From: Actinomadura roseirufa
GTDB taxonomy: Bacteria; Actinomycetota; Actinomycetes; Streptosporangiales; Streptosporangiaceae
Reading direction: 5' to 3'
Assembly: GCF_900659635.1 (NCBI RefSeq)
Contig: NZ_CAACVB010000010.1
Span: 1-64,000, forward strand
DNA length: 64,000 nucleotides
Shown here: positions 24,824-33,106 of the stretch, piece by piece
Position numbering within the stretch: the first letter of the stretch is position 1
Layout of the letters: the number at the start of each line of letters is the position of its first letter
Notes under the pieces: generated by a model
What the model saw: the letters and a program-made list of their open reading frames with translations, nothing else
The model's database searches: none
What the model was told of the DNA's origin: nothing
Made by a program: the position numbers and the translations under genes

Positions 24824-26568
24824 CCGTTCAACATCGGAACAGGCACGACGCGGAACGTGACGGACTGATCAATCCTCGGCTCTGCCGCGGACTCGTCGCC
24901 CTCCCATCTCCTGGCGGTCTTCTCATCGAAGGGGGGCTGCGCCGCTACCAGTTCTCGGGTGCCGCGGCCACGGCGGTCCTATCGCCGATGCTGCCTCTTC
25001 TGGACGGAACCCGAGCTCCGGAAAGGCTCGGCGAGGAACTGTCGCTATCGCCCTCCCACGTGGGAAAGGCACTGGATCTGCTGGACGCCTCCGGGCTGCT
25101 GGAGTACGTGGAAAGCTCGCACGTCCCCGATGTGGCCGACGACCCGCTGACTCTGTTCCTCTCACGAACCATCGGCGCCATGTCACGGGAATATCCCAAT
25201 GTCGAGACCATCGTCGGGAAACTCTCCGCGGCCCGTGTGCTCATCATCGCCAACCGCGAGACCACCGCTGTGCTCGCCCGTGATCTGGCGGCCGGCGGGA
25301 TAGGTCTGGTCGAGAATCTCGGGCCCGGCACGAGGGAGGGCGCCGGGGGAGCACGGCCCTCCTTGGTCGTGGTCTTGGACGAACCCGGTAGTGGGATTCT
25401 CGAGGACACCGTGGCGGTGTATCGCACATCGGACGTTCCGATCCTGCGTTTCTCCCCGGGCGCCGGTGGCGGTGAGTTCGGCCCGCTCTTCTACCGGGAC
25501 GTGACCGCATGCGTCGACTGTTTCAGGGCCTCCTACGCCGACGCGGACGTGACCGCCGGCGAGCAGGGCGGTCTCCGGAGCACGATCCTCATGGGGCGGG
25601 TCGCCGCCGAGGTCCTGGCCTTGGTGGCCGGTGTGGGCGAACGCAGATCTCCGAGGTCTATGGTCCGCATCGTCTCGTCTCGCGGAGAAGAGGAGAGCCA
25701 CCTCGTCGTCCCCCGCGGCGGTTGCCCGGCATGCCGGTATCCGCAGGAGGCCGATGAGTCGCCGGGCGCCTACGAATGGCAGGGCGAGATCCTGCCCGAG
25801 CCGATCATGGACTCCGTTGCCCTGACGCCCGCCCAGCGCGAGAGGATCAAGTCGCTGGAGACCGCGCGTGACAGCTTCCCGTCGCTGCCTCGGACAGCCC
25901 TTCCCCCTTACGAACAGTGTCCGGCCCCAACCCGTGAGTTCGAGACGGGATGGACGTGGGGGACCTCGGGCGCCGTTCCGCGCATCGGCCCCGAGCTCAT
26001 CGGCGGGTTGTTGGCCAGGGTCATCGGCCGGCGAGCCTCCGGCACGGGGCGCGGAGAAACCGGCCGGCGGGGGTACGACACGGCGGACATCGGCTCGACC
26101 GATCTCTATCTGCTCAGCGAGACCGACCTTTTCGGCCTCCCTGGAACGCTCCTCAGATACGAGGATGTCAATCACTCGATGGCCGCCGTGCGCCGCGACC
26201 GGGTCGGTCTGGCCGACGCACTGGCAGGGACCGGCCTTCTCGCCGAACCCGGCCGCGAACCGGACCCCGGCCCTGCCCTCGGCACAGGCGCGCCGATCGT
26301 GGTCTTCCTCGTCTCCACGCTGAGCCGGCTCCGTGACTCGCACGGTGCCCGGGCCTGCCGGGCGGGCCTGCTCGACGCCGGGCACGCCGCGATGCGGCTG
26401 GCCTTCACCGCGGAGGGCTACGGGCTCGGGATCGAGTTCGCCCCGTGCTGGGACGAGCGCGTCAACGGCCTGCTGGAGCTGTACGAGAGCCATGAGTTCG
26501 TCAGTGGCATCGCCTTGATCCACGCCACCGAAGGGGGGACCGGGAATGCCGATGATCCGGGCGAATGA
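24820..26568 (+). CDS. RRE / ThiF-like / nitroreductase-fold fusion
   Basis: The protein has 582 residues. Residues about 17-97 have the winged-helix pattern of a RiPP recognition element (INPRLCRGLVALPSPGG, LLDGTRAPERLGEEL, LDLLDASGLLEYV), which binds leader peptides. Residues about 135-310 are ThiF-like with ACVDCF (Cys231/Cys234) and GCPACRY (Cys302/Cys305) as zinc sites. Residues about 395-575 have a nitroreductase-like fold (IGSTDLYLLSETDLFGLPG, ACRAGLLDAGHAAMRLAF), as in azoline dehydrogenases. It probably carries the precursor to the YcaO protein and may act in oxidation. It overlaps the next gene by 23 bases. Confidence 0.75.
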   Translation: MTVQHRNRHDAERDGLINPRLCRGLVALPSPGGLLIEGGLRRYQFSGAAATAVLSPMLPLLDGTRAPERLGEELSLSPSHVGKALDLLDASGLLEYVESSHVPDVADDPLTLFLSRTIGAMSREYPNVETIVGKLSAARVLIIANRETTAVLARDLAAGGIGLVENLGPGTREGAGGARPSLVVVLDEPGSGILEDTVAVYRTSDVPILRFSPGAGGGEFGPLFYRDVTACVDCFRASYADADVTAGEQGGLRSTILMGRVAAEVLALVAGVGERRSPRSMVRIVSSRGEEESHLVVPRGGCPACRYPQEADESPGAYEWQGEILPEPIMDSVALTPAQRERIKSLETARDSFPSLPRTALPPYEQCPAPTREFETGWTWGTSGAVPRIGPELIGGLLARVIGRRASGTGRGETGRRGYDTADIGSTDLYLLSETDLFGLPGTLLRYEDVNHSMAAVRRDRVGLADALAGTGLLAEPGREPDPGPALGTGAPIVVFLVSTLSRLRDSHGARACRAGLLDAGHAAMRLAFTAEGYGLGIEFAPCWDERVNGLLELYESHEFVSGIALIHATEGGTGNADDPGE

Positions 26569-27229
26569 GCCGGCGGAACGAGCGCATCAGGCCGTCAGGA
26601 GCCGGACCGCTCTGCCCGAGCCGCCGCCGAGCCCCGGCCGGGGGGCATCTGGGGGTGGTGGCGCGGGGATCGGTGCGGACGCCGCCACGCGTGTCGGCGG
26701 GGTCGGCGGGGTCGGCGCCGCGCAGATGCTGGAGCGGCGCGTCCGCGCACAGGAGTTCACCGCGACGCCCGTGGAGCCGGGCCTGGTGGCCGACCTGGTC
26801 CATGAGGCGCGGGGCGCCCAAGAGCGCTACTGGCCGAGTGAGGTGCACGGTGACGCCGGATTCGCCGTCCACCTCATGGCTTCCAACGTCCGTGATCTGG
26901 CGCGGGACCTCCATGCGGCCGAGGACGGTTCCTGGTTCCGGGTTCCGCACGCCAAGGGGCTCGCCGAGGAGGTGTCGCGCGTTTATGGAGACGCTCCCGC
27001 ACACCTGCTGATCTCGGCGGACTTCGAGCGGCTCGCGGAGAGGCCCGCGGCCTACGGCGCGCTCATCTCACGAGCCGGGTCCCTTGCCCATGGCATCTGG
27101 TTCTCGGCACTCGCCCGCGGGCTGGCGTGCGCCGTGCACGATCGGCCCGCACGTGCGATCACATCGGTCATGCGCGGCTACGGTAACCGGCGGCACCTGC
27201 TGACCGTGTCCCTGGGGACATCGTGCTGA
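26546..27229 (+). CDS. Nitroreductase-like (SagB-family) protein
   Basis: The protein has 227 residues. After a Gly/Ala/Pro-rich N-terminus of about 55 residues it reads like one nitroreductase-fold domain, from MLERRVRAQEFTATPVEPG to LARGLACAVHDRPARAITSV and LLTVSLG. It is shorter and more divergent than ordinary FMN-dependent azoline dehydrogenases. It may be a partner subunit that completes a dimer with the fusion protein or with the SagB protein at 30338. The start overlaps the preceding gene, and the sulfotransferase overlaps its end by seven bases. Confidence 0.6.
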   Translation: MPMIRANEPAERAHQAVRSRTALPEPPPSPGRGASGGGGAGIGADAATRVGGVGGVGAAQMLERRVRAQEFTATPVEPGLVADLVHEARGAQERYWPSEVHGDAGFAVHLMASNVRDLARDLHAAEDGSWFRVPHAKGLAEEVSRVYGDAPAHLLISADFERLAERPAAYGALISRAGSLAHGIWFSALARGLACAVHDRPARAITSVMRGYGNRRHLLTVSLGTSC

Positions 27230-28146
27230 CAGCCGGGACCGACGGCCGGGTCAACCACAGAGAACCGGTGTTCCTGCTCGCCCCGGCGCGCTCCTACTCC
27301 ACCGTCGTGCAGGCCATGCTGAGCGGGCATGACGGCATCTTCGGATTTCCTGAGATGATCATGTTCGCGCTCCCCGACGTCCGGACGCTCCTTTCCGAGG
27401 CGACCGTGGAGCCCGGATATCCCCCGTCCTATTACTCCGTTCGGCTCAGTGGCATCTGGCGAGCCATCGCCCAAATTCACAGGGGCGGCCAGGAAACGGC
27501 GGACATCGCCTGGTCGATGCAATGGCTGGCACAACGCCCGGACTGGTCTTTGACGCGGGTGTTCGACGACCTCCAGGATGCCGTCAGCCCGCTGATCTGC
27601 CTGGAGAAGTCGCCCGACACCGTGCGGACGGACCCTGCGCTCGCCGCCTGCGCACGGGCCTACCCGAACGCACGCTTCATCCATCTGACCAGGCATCCCG
27701 TGGACACGCAGCGGTCGATGGCGGAGCATCTGCGGCTCCTGGGCGTGACCGGGGGAGGCGGCGTCGCCGTCACCGCGGCGTCCTCGTGGTATCTCGGCCA
27801 TCACCGGGTCGTCCGGATGCTGGACGACCTGCCGCCCGACCGGTGGATCCGGGTACGAGCGGAAGACCTGCTCAATCGTCCCGACGTATTTCTGCCCCGT
27901 GTCGTCGACTGGCTCGGGCTTCCCTGGGACGAGCAGGTCGTCGAGCGGATGAAGCGGACCGAAGACTGGACGTTCGCGGGAACCGGCCCGGCGGGCGACC
28001 TGCAGGGCGGCGACTGGAAGTTCTTCCGCTCGCCCCGGTTGCGTGAAGTCGAACCACCGGGTCCGGTCGTCTTCGACGATGAATGGGGACTTCCCCAGGA
28101 AATGCAGCGGCGGATGAGAGAACTCGCCGAAGGTCTCGGCTACTAA
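27223..28146 (+). CDS. PAPS-dependent sulfotransferase
   Basis: The protein has 307 residues with a GTG start at 27223. The 5'-phosphosulfate loop is FLLAPARSYSTVVQAML, and the 3'-phosphate site is FIHLTRHPVDTQRSM. The C-terminal third (PRVVDWLGLPWDEQVVERMK) is typical of the Sulfotransfer_1/3 group found in natural-product clusters. It would transfer sulfate to a hydroxyl, for example Tyr45, Tyr59, Ser or Thr of the precursor or a hydroxyl added by the JmjC enzyme. It lies within the tightly overlapping RiPP operon, so a tailoring role is likely. Confidence 0.85.
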   Translation: MLTAGTDGRVNHREPVFLLAPARSYSTVVQAMLSGHDGIFGFPEMIMFALPDVRTLLSEATVEPGYPPSYYSVRLSGIWRAIAQIHRGGQETADIAWSMQWLAQRPDWSLTRVFDDLQDAVSPLICLEKSPDTVRTDPALAACARAYPNARFIHLTRHPVDTQRSMAEHLRLLGVTGGGGVAVTAASSWYLGHHRVVRMLDDLPPDRWIRVRAEDLLNRPDVFLPRVVDWLGLPWDEQVVERMKRTEDWTFAGTGPAGDLQGGDWKFFRSPRLREVEPPGPVVFDDEWGLPQEMQRRMRELAEGLGY

Positions 28147-28163
28147 AGCGAAGGAACGCTTTT
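28145..28163 (+). terminator. Small hairpin with T-tract after the sulfotransferase gene
   Basis: AAAGCG (28145-28150) pairs with CGCTTT (28157-28162) around AAGGAA and is followed by one more T. It begins at the last base of the stop codon. This is a weak intrinsic terminator, likely only attenuating the operon. Confidence 0.4.
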
Positions 28164-28264
28164 CTGGGTGACCGCGCGAGGCGGTGCCCGTTCGCGGCGT
28201 CCCATGAACGTTCGCCCAGGACGATCCGATGCCCCATCGAAGCGCTTGCTCGGGAGCGTGACAG

Positions 28265-30031
28265 GTGCCCAGCCAGCCCAGTGATCAGGCCGCCACCGCC
28301 ATGCGGACGTTCGGCCGGCTGATCCCCCGATTCCGACCGCACCGCACACTGATCGTGCTGTCGGCGCTACTGATCATGTGCATGGTCGCGCTGAGCATGG
28401 TGAGCCCGCTGGCGCTCAGAGCGCTCATCGACGACGCGCTGCCGCACCGCGACGACGGCCTGCTCGCCGCCCTGTGCCTGTTCATGATCGCCGCCGGTGT
28501 GCTGACGAACCTCGCCTCGCTGCTCCAGGGCAGGCTGACGCACCTGGCGGGCCAGCGGCTCGTCCACGACCTGCGGGTGGACGTCTTCGACGCCGTCCAG
28601 CGCATGCCCCTGACGTTCTTCACCGCCGAATCCAACAGCCGGACCCAGTCGGTCCTGGTCAGCGACATCGAAGAGATCAGCGACACGGTCACCTTCTCCG
28701 CGCAGGTCATCCTGTTCTCGCTGACCGGCATCCTGACCGCGGGCGCCGGCATGCTCCTGCTGAGCTGGCCCCTCGCCGTGGTGACGCTGGCCCTCACCAT
28801 CATGCTGAGCCTGGTCAACAACCGCTTCGCTAGGAAGAGGCGCAGGCTCACCAGCGCCCGCCAGGACGGCGTGGCCCGCATGATGCGGCGCGTCGGCGAG
28901 GACCTGTCGCTCTCCGGGGTCATCGTCGGCAGGACGTTCGGACGGCAGCCGGTGCAGCGCGACCGCTTCGCCGCGGAGTCGGCGGCCATCGCCGATCTGA
29001 CCTACCGGCAGCGCCTGGCGGGCCGGTCGGTCTACGCGATCATCGGCATCGCCTTCGCGTGCGTCCCGCCGCTCATCTACTGGACCGCCGGCTCCCTGTT
29101 CCCCGGGGTCTCCGTCGGGTCGGTCGTCGTGATCTCCCTGTTGCAGGCCCGGCTGGCGGGCCCCATCCAGGAACTCCTGGACACCGCCGGCATGATCACG
29201 AGTTCGACGGTCACGTTCGACCGGGTCTTCGCCTACATCGACATGGCCGAGGGACGGGCCGCCGTGCCGCACCGGCCGCCGCTCTCCGCCGGGGTGGCGG
29301 CGGGGCCTCCCGACCTGCGGCTGAGCGGCGTCGGCTTCACCTATCCCGCCGCGGACGCCGCCGCCCTCCGCGAGGTCAGCGCCGACTTCCCCGGAGGCTC
29401 GACGACCTTCGTCGTCGGCCGGTCGGGCTCCGGCAAGAGCACGCTGGCCTACGTCGCGGCCGGGCTGCTCGCCCCGACGGAGGGGGAGGTGTCGGCCGGC
29501 CATCGCGTACCCGGCATGTCCGGCCTGCACTCGCTCGTCACCCTGGTGCCGCAGGAACCGGCGGTCTTCAACACCTCGGTGCGCGAGAACCTTCTCATCG
29601 CCCTGCCGGACGCGACCGACGAGGCACTCCGAGCGGTCCTCGCCGCCGTCGAACTCGACACCGTGGTCGACGGGCTCGCCGAGGGCATGGACACCTCCGT
29701 CGGCGAGCACGGCCACGAACTGTCCGGCGGAGAGCGGCAGCGGCTGGGACTCGCCAGGGCGATGCTGTCCCCCTCTCCCATCTTGATCCTGGACGAGGCC
29801 GCCAGCGCCCTGGACGGCGTCCTGAGCGACTCGGTCTATCGATCCGTCCGGTCCCACTGCGTCGACCGGACGCTGATCGTCATAGCCCACCGGATCCCGC
29901 CTCTCAACGACGGCGACAGCGTCCTTCTGCTGACGGACGGACGCGTCGCGGAACACGGAGGTCACAAGGAACTGATCACGGAGAGCCGGACCTACCGGCA
30001 ACTGTTCGCCGCGCAAGCGGCCGGACCCTGA
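28265..30031 (+). CDS. ABC exporter (half-transporter, TMD plus NBD)
   Basis: The 588-residue protein has a GTG start at 28265 after GGGAG. Residues about 15-310 form a six-helix type I exporter domain. The NBD carries GRSGSGKST, signature LSGGERQR, Walker B ILILDEAAS and switch AHRIP. It would work as a homodimer. There is no N-terminal C39 peptidase domain, so leader removal must be done by another enzyme. It stands directly before the precursor gene and is the likely exporter and self-protection pump for the product. Confidence 0.9.
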   Translation: MPSQPSDQAATAMRTFGRLIPRFRPHRTLIVLSALLIMCMVALSMVSPLALRALIDDALPHRDDGLLAALCLFMIAAGVLTNLASLLQGRLTHLAGQRLVHDLRVDVFDAVQRMPLTFFTAESNSRTQSVLVSDIEEISDTVTFSAQVILFSLTGILTAGAGMLLLSWPLAVVTLALTIMLSLVNNRFARKRRRLTSARQDGVARMMRRVGEDLSLSGVIVGRTFGRQPVQRDRFAAESAAIADLTYRQRLAGRSVYAIIGIAFACVPPLIYWTAGSLFPGVSVGSVVVISLLQARLAGPIQELLDTAGMITSSTVTFDRVFAYIDMAEGRAAVPHRPPLSAGVAAGPPDLRLSGVGFTYPAADAAALREVSADFPGGSTTFVVGRSGSGKSTLAYVAAGLLAPTEGEVSAGHRVPGMSGLHSLVTLVPQEPAVFNTSVRENLLIALPDATDEALRAVLAAVELDTVVDGLAEGMDTSVGEHGHELSGGERQRLGLARAMLSPSPILILDEAASALDGVLSDSVYRSVRSHCVDRTLIVIAHRIPPLNDGDSVLLLTDGRVAEHGGHKELITESRTYRQLFAAQAAGP

Positions 30032-30065
30032 CCATGACACACGATTCGGAAAAGAGGAGTTCACC

Positions 30066-30251
30066 ATGCAGGATCTCGACCTCGACCTCGACCTCCAAGT
30101 GGAAGACGTCACGCAGCTGAGCTGGGAGGACCTCACCAAGGCGATGGAGTCGAAGCCGGAGCGCACGTCGCCCTGCGTCGGCGGCTGCGGAACCTCCTAC
30201 CCGCCCTGCGCCAACACCAAGAGCAGCAGCATGACCAATTACTGCCACTAG
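30066..30251 (+). CDS. RiPP precursor peptide, Cys/Ser/Thr-rich core
   Basis: The 61-residue peptide starts at ATG 30066 behind AAGAGGAG. The leader begins MQDLDLDLDLQVEDV and contains the helical block LSWEDLTKAMESKPER. It is acidic, with the repeated Leu-Asp pattern seen in leaders of LanB- and YcaO-processed peptides. The probable core starts at about Thr34: TSPCVGGCGTSY then PPCANTKSSSMTNYCH. It has 4 Cys (37, 41, 48, 60), 5 Ser, 4 Thr and 2 Tyr in 28 residues. Cys and some Ser/Thr can become azol(in)es and the rest dehydroamino acids. The cleavage site is not certain; after Arg33 is a guess from composition. It is flanked by the exporter and a strong hairpin. Confidence 0.88.
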   Translation: MQDLDLDLDLQVEDVTQLSWEDLTKAMESKPERTSPCVGGCGTSYPPCANTKSSSMTNYCH

Positions 30252-30262
30252 CGGTTGAAGCC

Positions 30263-30309
30263 GCCGGCGGTGCGCCGTGCCGGCAGAACCGGCACGGCGC
30301 ACCGCCGGC
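30263..30309 (+). terminator. Perfect 21-bp hairpin after the precursor gene
   Basis: Bases 30263-30283 pair without mismatch with 30289-30309 around the loop CAGAA, 12 bases after the precursor stop. The next gene starts only 29 bases later. The hairpin probably ends most transcripts or protects the 3' end of the precursor mRNA, which gives excess precursor over enzymes, as known for many RiPP operons. Confidence 0.85.
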
Positions 30310-30337
30310 CACCGTGGACGTCCCCGGAGGAGTATTC

Positions 30338-31735
30338 GTGATCGACCTTGTGCTCAGAAGCGATGTCGCCCTGCTCGATTCGACCGAGGACTCGCTTGTC
30401 TTCGACAAAAGCGGGTGGCGGATGCGGCTCCGTGGGCTCGGTGAGCGGGCGGAGGAACGGCTCAGCGGGTTGCGCACGGGCCCCATGGAGCTCGGCGCCG
30501 AACCGGGCGAAGCGTTCTCCCGGCGGATGCTCACCGTGGTGCAGATGCTGACGGCGCGCGACCTGGTCGAACTGCGCTGCGGTGAGGCCGGGAACATCCT
30601 GCTGACCGCGGTCTCTGTTTCCGAACTGTCGCAGGTCACGAGGATGACCGAGCCGGGCGGCGGCAAGCTGTTCCGGTTGTCCAAGTTCGTCTGCACCAGG
30701 CGTTCGGGTTCCGCGCTCATCATCGAGTCCCCGCGGAAGTACTTCCGCGTCGAGGTCGTCGATCCCGGCGTTCTCGTGCTGGTCGGCCTGCTGGCGCGGC
30801 CGCAGAGCGCCGAGAGCCTCGTCCAGAACTGCGCGGTGCTCGAACGCGAGGCCGTGCACGACACTCTGGCCTTCCTCGGGCTGGTCGGCGCGGTCGTCGA
30901 ATGCCGGGAGGACGGGAAATCCGAAGAGGATCTGCTGCCGGTGCTGGTCCAGCGTGAGTTCCATGACGTGTTGATGCATTCCAAGAGCCGTCAGGGGCTG
31001 GCCGGTGAGGTCGTGGCGGGGACGTTCCGCTTCGCGGGCGAGTTCGTTCCGTTGCCGGCGCTCAAGGAGCCGATGGGCGCGTCCGCGGTGCCGCTGCCCC
31101 GGCCGACCGGAGCCGCCGGAGACGGGAGTTCCATGAGCCTGGCCGAGGCCATGGAGAAACGGCGCAGCGTCAGGTCGTTCAGCACGCGGCCGCTTCCCGC
31201 CGCCCAACTCGGCGAGTTCCTCTTCCGGACGGCCCGCCTGCGCGGTACTCATCCCATGAACAAGGACGATCCGCTGTCATACGAGTTCTCCGACCGCCCG
31301 TATCCCAGTGGCGGCGGCATATACGACGTGGAGATCTATCCCGTTGTGCGGAACTGCGAAGGCATTCCGAGCGGGCTGTACCACTACGACCCCGAGGGGC
31401 ATGCCCTCGAGCTGGTCTCCCGGGCCGAGGAGGTCGTCCGGGGTTTCGTTCACACCGCTCGGATCTCCGCCGTGGCCGAGAGCGAGCCGCAGGTGGTGCT
31501 GGTGCTCAGTTCCCGCTTCTCCCGGCTCAGCTGGAAGTACCAGGGGCTGGCATACGCCACCACGTTGAAGAACGTCGGGGTCCTTTACGAGGCGATGTAC
31601 CTCGTCGCCACGGACATGGGCCTCGCGCCGTGTGCGCTGGGCGGAGGAGACGCGGTGCTGTTCAGCAGGGCGACGGGGCTCGACGTCACCGAGGAGTCGA
31701 CGGTCGGCGAGTTCATGCTCGGCATCGAAGGCTGA
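30338..31735 (+). CDS. SagB-type azoline dehydrogenase
   Basis: The protein has 465 residues from GTG 30338, six bases after GGAGGAG. The first 200 residues are the poorly conserved N-terminal region seen in SagB-type proteins. From about residue 265 there is an FMN-dependent nitroreductase domain: SLAEAMEKRRSVRSFSTRPL, YPSGGGIYDVEIYP, GLYHYDPEGHALELV, and ending APCALGGGDAVLFSRATGLD. It oxidises azolines to thiazoles or oxazoles. It is followed 40 bases later by the YcaO gene. Confidence 0.88.
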   Translation: MIDLVLRSDVALLDSTEDSLVFDKSGWRMRLRGLGERAEERLSGLRTGPMELGAEPGEAFSRRMLTVVQMLTARDLVELRCGEAGNILLTAVSVSELSQVTRMTEPGGGKLFRLSKFVCTRRSGSALIIESPRKYFRVEVVDPGVLVLVGLLARPQSAESLVQNCAVLEREAVHDTLAFLGLVGAVVECREDGKSEEDLLPVLVQREFHDVLMHSKSRQGLAGEVVAGTFRFAGEFVPLPALKEPMGASAVPLPRPTGAAGDGSSMSLAEAMEKRRSVRSFSTRPLPAAQLGEFLFRTARLRGTHPMNKDDPLSYEFSDRPYPSGGGIYDVEIYPVVRNCEGIPSGLYHYDPEGHALELVSRAEEVVRGFVHTARISAVAESEPQVVLVLSSRFSRLSWKYQGLAYATTLKNVGVLYEAMYLVATDMGLAPCALGGGDAVLFSRATGLDVTEESTVGEFMLGIEG

Positions 31736-31775
31736 GCCGGACGGACGACATGACAAGGCACGAGGAGCTGAGAAC

Positions 31776-33059
31776 GTGAACGCACGGCCGGATCTCGACC
31801 CGCTCGTTTCGCCTTACGGGGTGGTCTCTTACATAGGTGAAGACGCGGGGTTCAGGGGCTTGGACCGGGTCACCCTGCACGTGTCCTCCGTCGGTTCGGG
31901 AGTCCCCGGCCGGCCCGTCAAGGAGAGCGTCAGCGGATGCGGTCGCAGTATCGATTCCAGTGAGATGGGCCGGTTCATCGCTCTGGCCGAGGCCGCCGAA
32001 CGCTATGCAGGTTGTTTCACCAGTGGCCCGCAGGTCCTGGCAAAGCTGGGCGAGCTGGATGGCAGAGTGCTGGACATGAGCGCGATACCGGTCTGCTCAC
32101 CCACGGAGTACGCCCGGCCGGAATGCACGTTGGCGCCGTTCGACCCGGCCGCACGGATCCGCTGGGTCCAGGGCACCGAACTCACATCCGCACAGCCGAT
32201 CTGGGTCCCGTCGGTCATGGCCTGCTATGGCATGCCCGGCGTCCGGGACGAGGAGAACTTCTGGTTCCGGATCTCCACCGGCTACGCGGTCCACTCCGAT
32301 CCGGCCGAGGCGATCGTGCGGGCGATCTGCGAGGTCGTCGAGCGCGACGCCGTCGCGCTGACCTGGCTGCAGAAGCTGCCGCTCGCTCCGGTGCCGGAGT
32401 CCTGCCGCACCGTGAACTCGGACTATCTGCTGGACTGGTGCGACCGCCATTTCATCCGGACCCACCTCTTCGACGCCACGACCGACCTGGGCGTCCCGAC
32501 CGTGTACTGCCTCCAGATCGCGGAACACGACGCGAAGGCTCACCAGGTCATCGGCTGCGCCACGGAAAGGGATCTCGCCCAGGCCGCCGAGAAGGCGTTG
32601 CTCGAGACGGTGTTCGTCCGCAGCCTCTGCTACACCGACAAGCCGCTGGTGGAGTCGTTCGCCGACTACACGAACGTGGAGGACGGCGCCCGTTTCATGG
32701 CCAGGCCCGAGCGGGCCCACGCCTTCGACTTCCTCACCGAGGGGATCGAGTCCCGGCCCGTCCGGGAGATGAGCACGGCGGGGACGCTGGCGGCCGACGG
32801 CGACCGGGCGCTGACCCAGCTCATAGATCTGTTCGAAGCCCGCGGGATCGACGTCATCGCCTGCGACGCGACGTCCCCCGAACTCGCGGACGTCGGACTG
32901 GTGGCCGTCAGCGTGGTGATCCCGGCCCTGCAGCCGATGTCGCTGCTGCGGTACGCGCAGTATCGCGCCCATCCCCGCCTCTACCAGGCCCCGGAGGCGA
33001 TGGGATTTCGCAGCCTCCCCGAGGACGAGCTCAACCAGTGGCCGCAGCCGTTCCCGTAA
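31776..33059 (+). CDS. YcaO-domain azoline cyclodehydratase
   Basis: The protein has 427 residues from GTG 31776 after GAGGAG; the longer frame upstream overlaps the SagB gene and is not used. ATP/Mg-binding landmarks of YcaO proteins are SVSGCGRSID, LAEAAERYAG and EAIVRAICEVVERDAVALTW. The C-terminus ends NQWPQPFP, the Pro-rich tail that enters the active site in cyclodehydratases. It activates backbone amides so that Cys, Ser or Thr side chains cyclise to azolines, with the RRE-containing protein at 24820 as likely partner. Confidence 0.93.
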   Translation: MNARPDLDPLVSPYGVVSYIGEDAGFRGLDRVTLHVSSVGSGVPGRPVKESVSGCGRSIDSSEMGRFIALAEAAERYAGCFTSGPQVLAKLGELDGRVLDMSAIPVCSPTEYARPECTLAPFDPAARIRWVQGTELTSAQPIWVPSVMACYGMPGVRDEENFWFRISTGYAVHSDPAEAIVRAICEVVERDAVALTWLQKLPLAPVPESCRTVNSDYLLDWCDRHFIRTHLFDATTDLGVPTVYCLQIAEHDAKAHQVIGCATERDLAQAAEKALLETVFVRSLCYTDKPLVESFADYTNVEDGARFMARPERAHAFDFLTEGIESRPVREMSTAGTLAADGDRALTQLIDLFEARGIDVIACDATSPELADVGLVAVSVVIPALQPMSLLRYAQYRAHPRLYQAPEAMGFRSLPEDELNQWPQPFP

Positions 33060-33106
33060 AGGCGATCGTGTGTGCGGGCGGCCGAAGCGGATTCAGGAAG
33101 GGCGCG

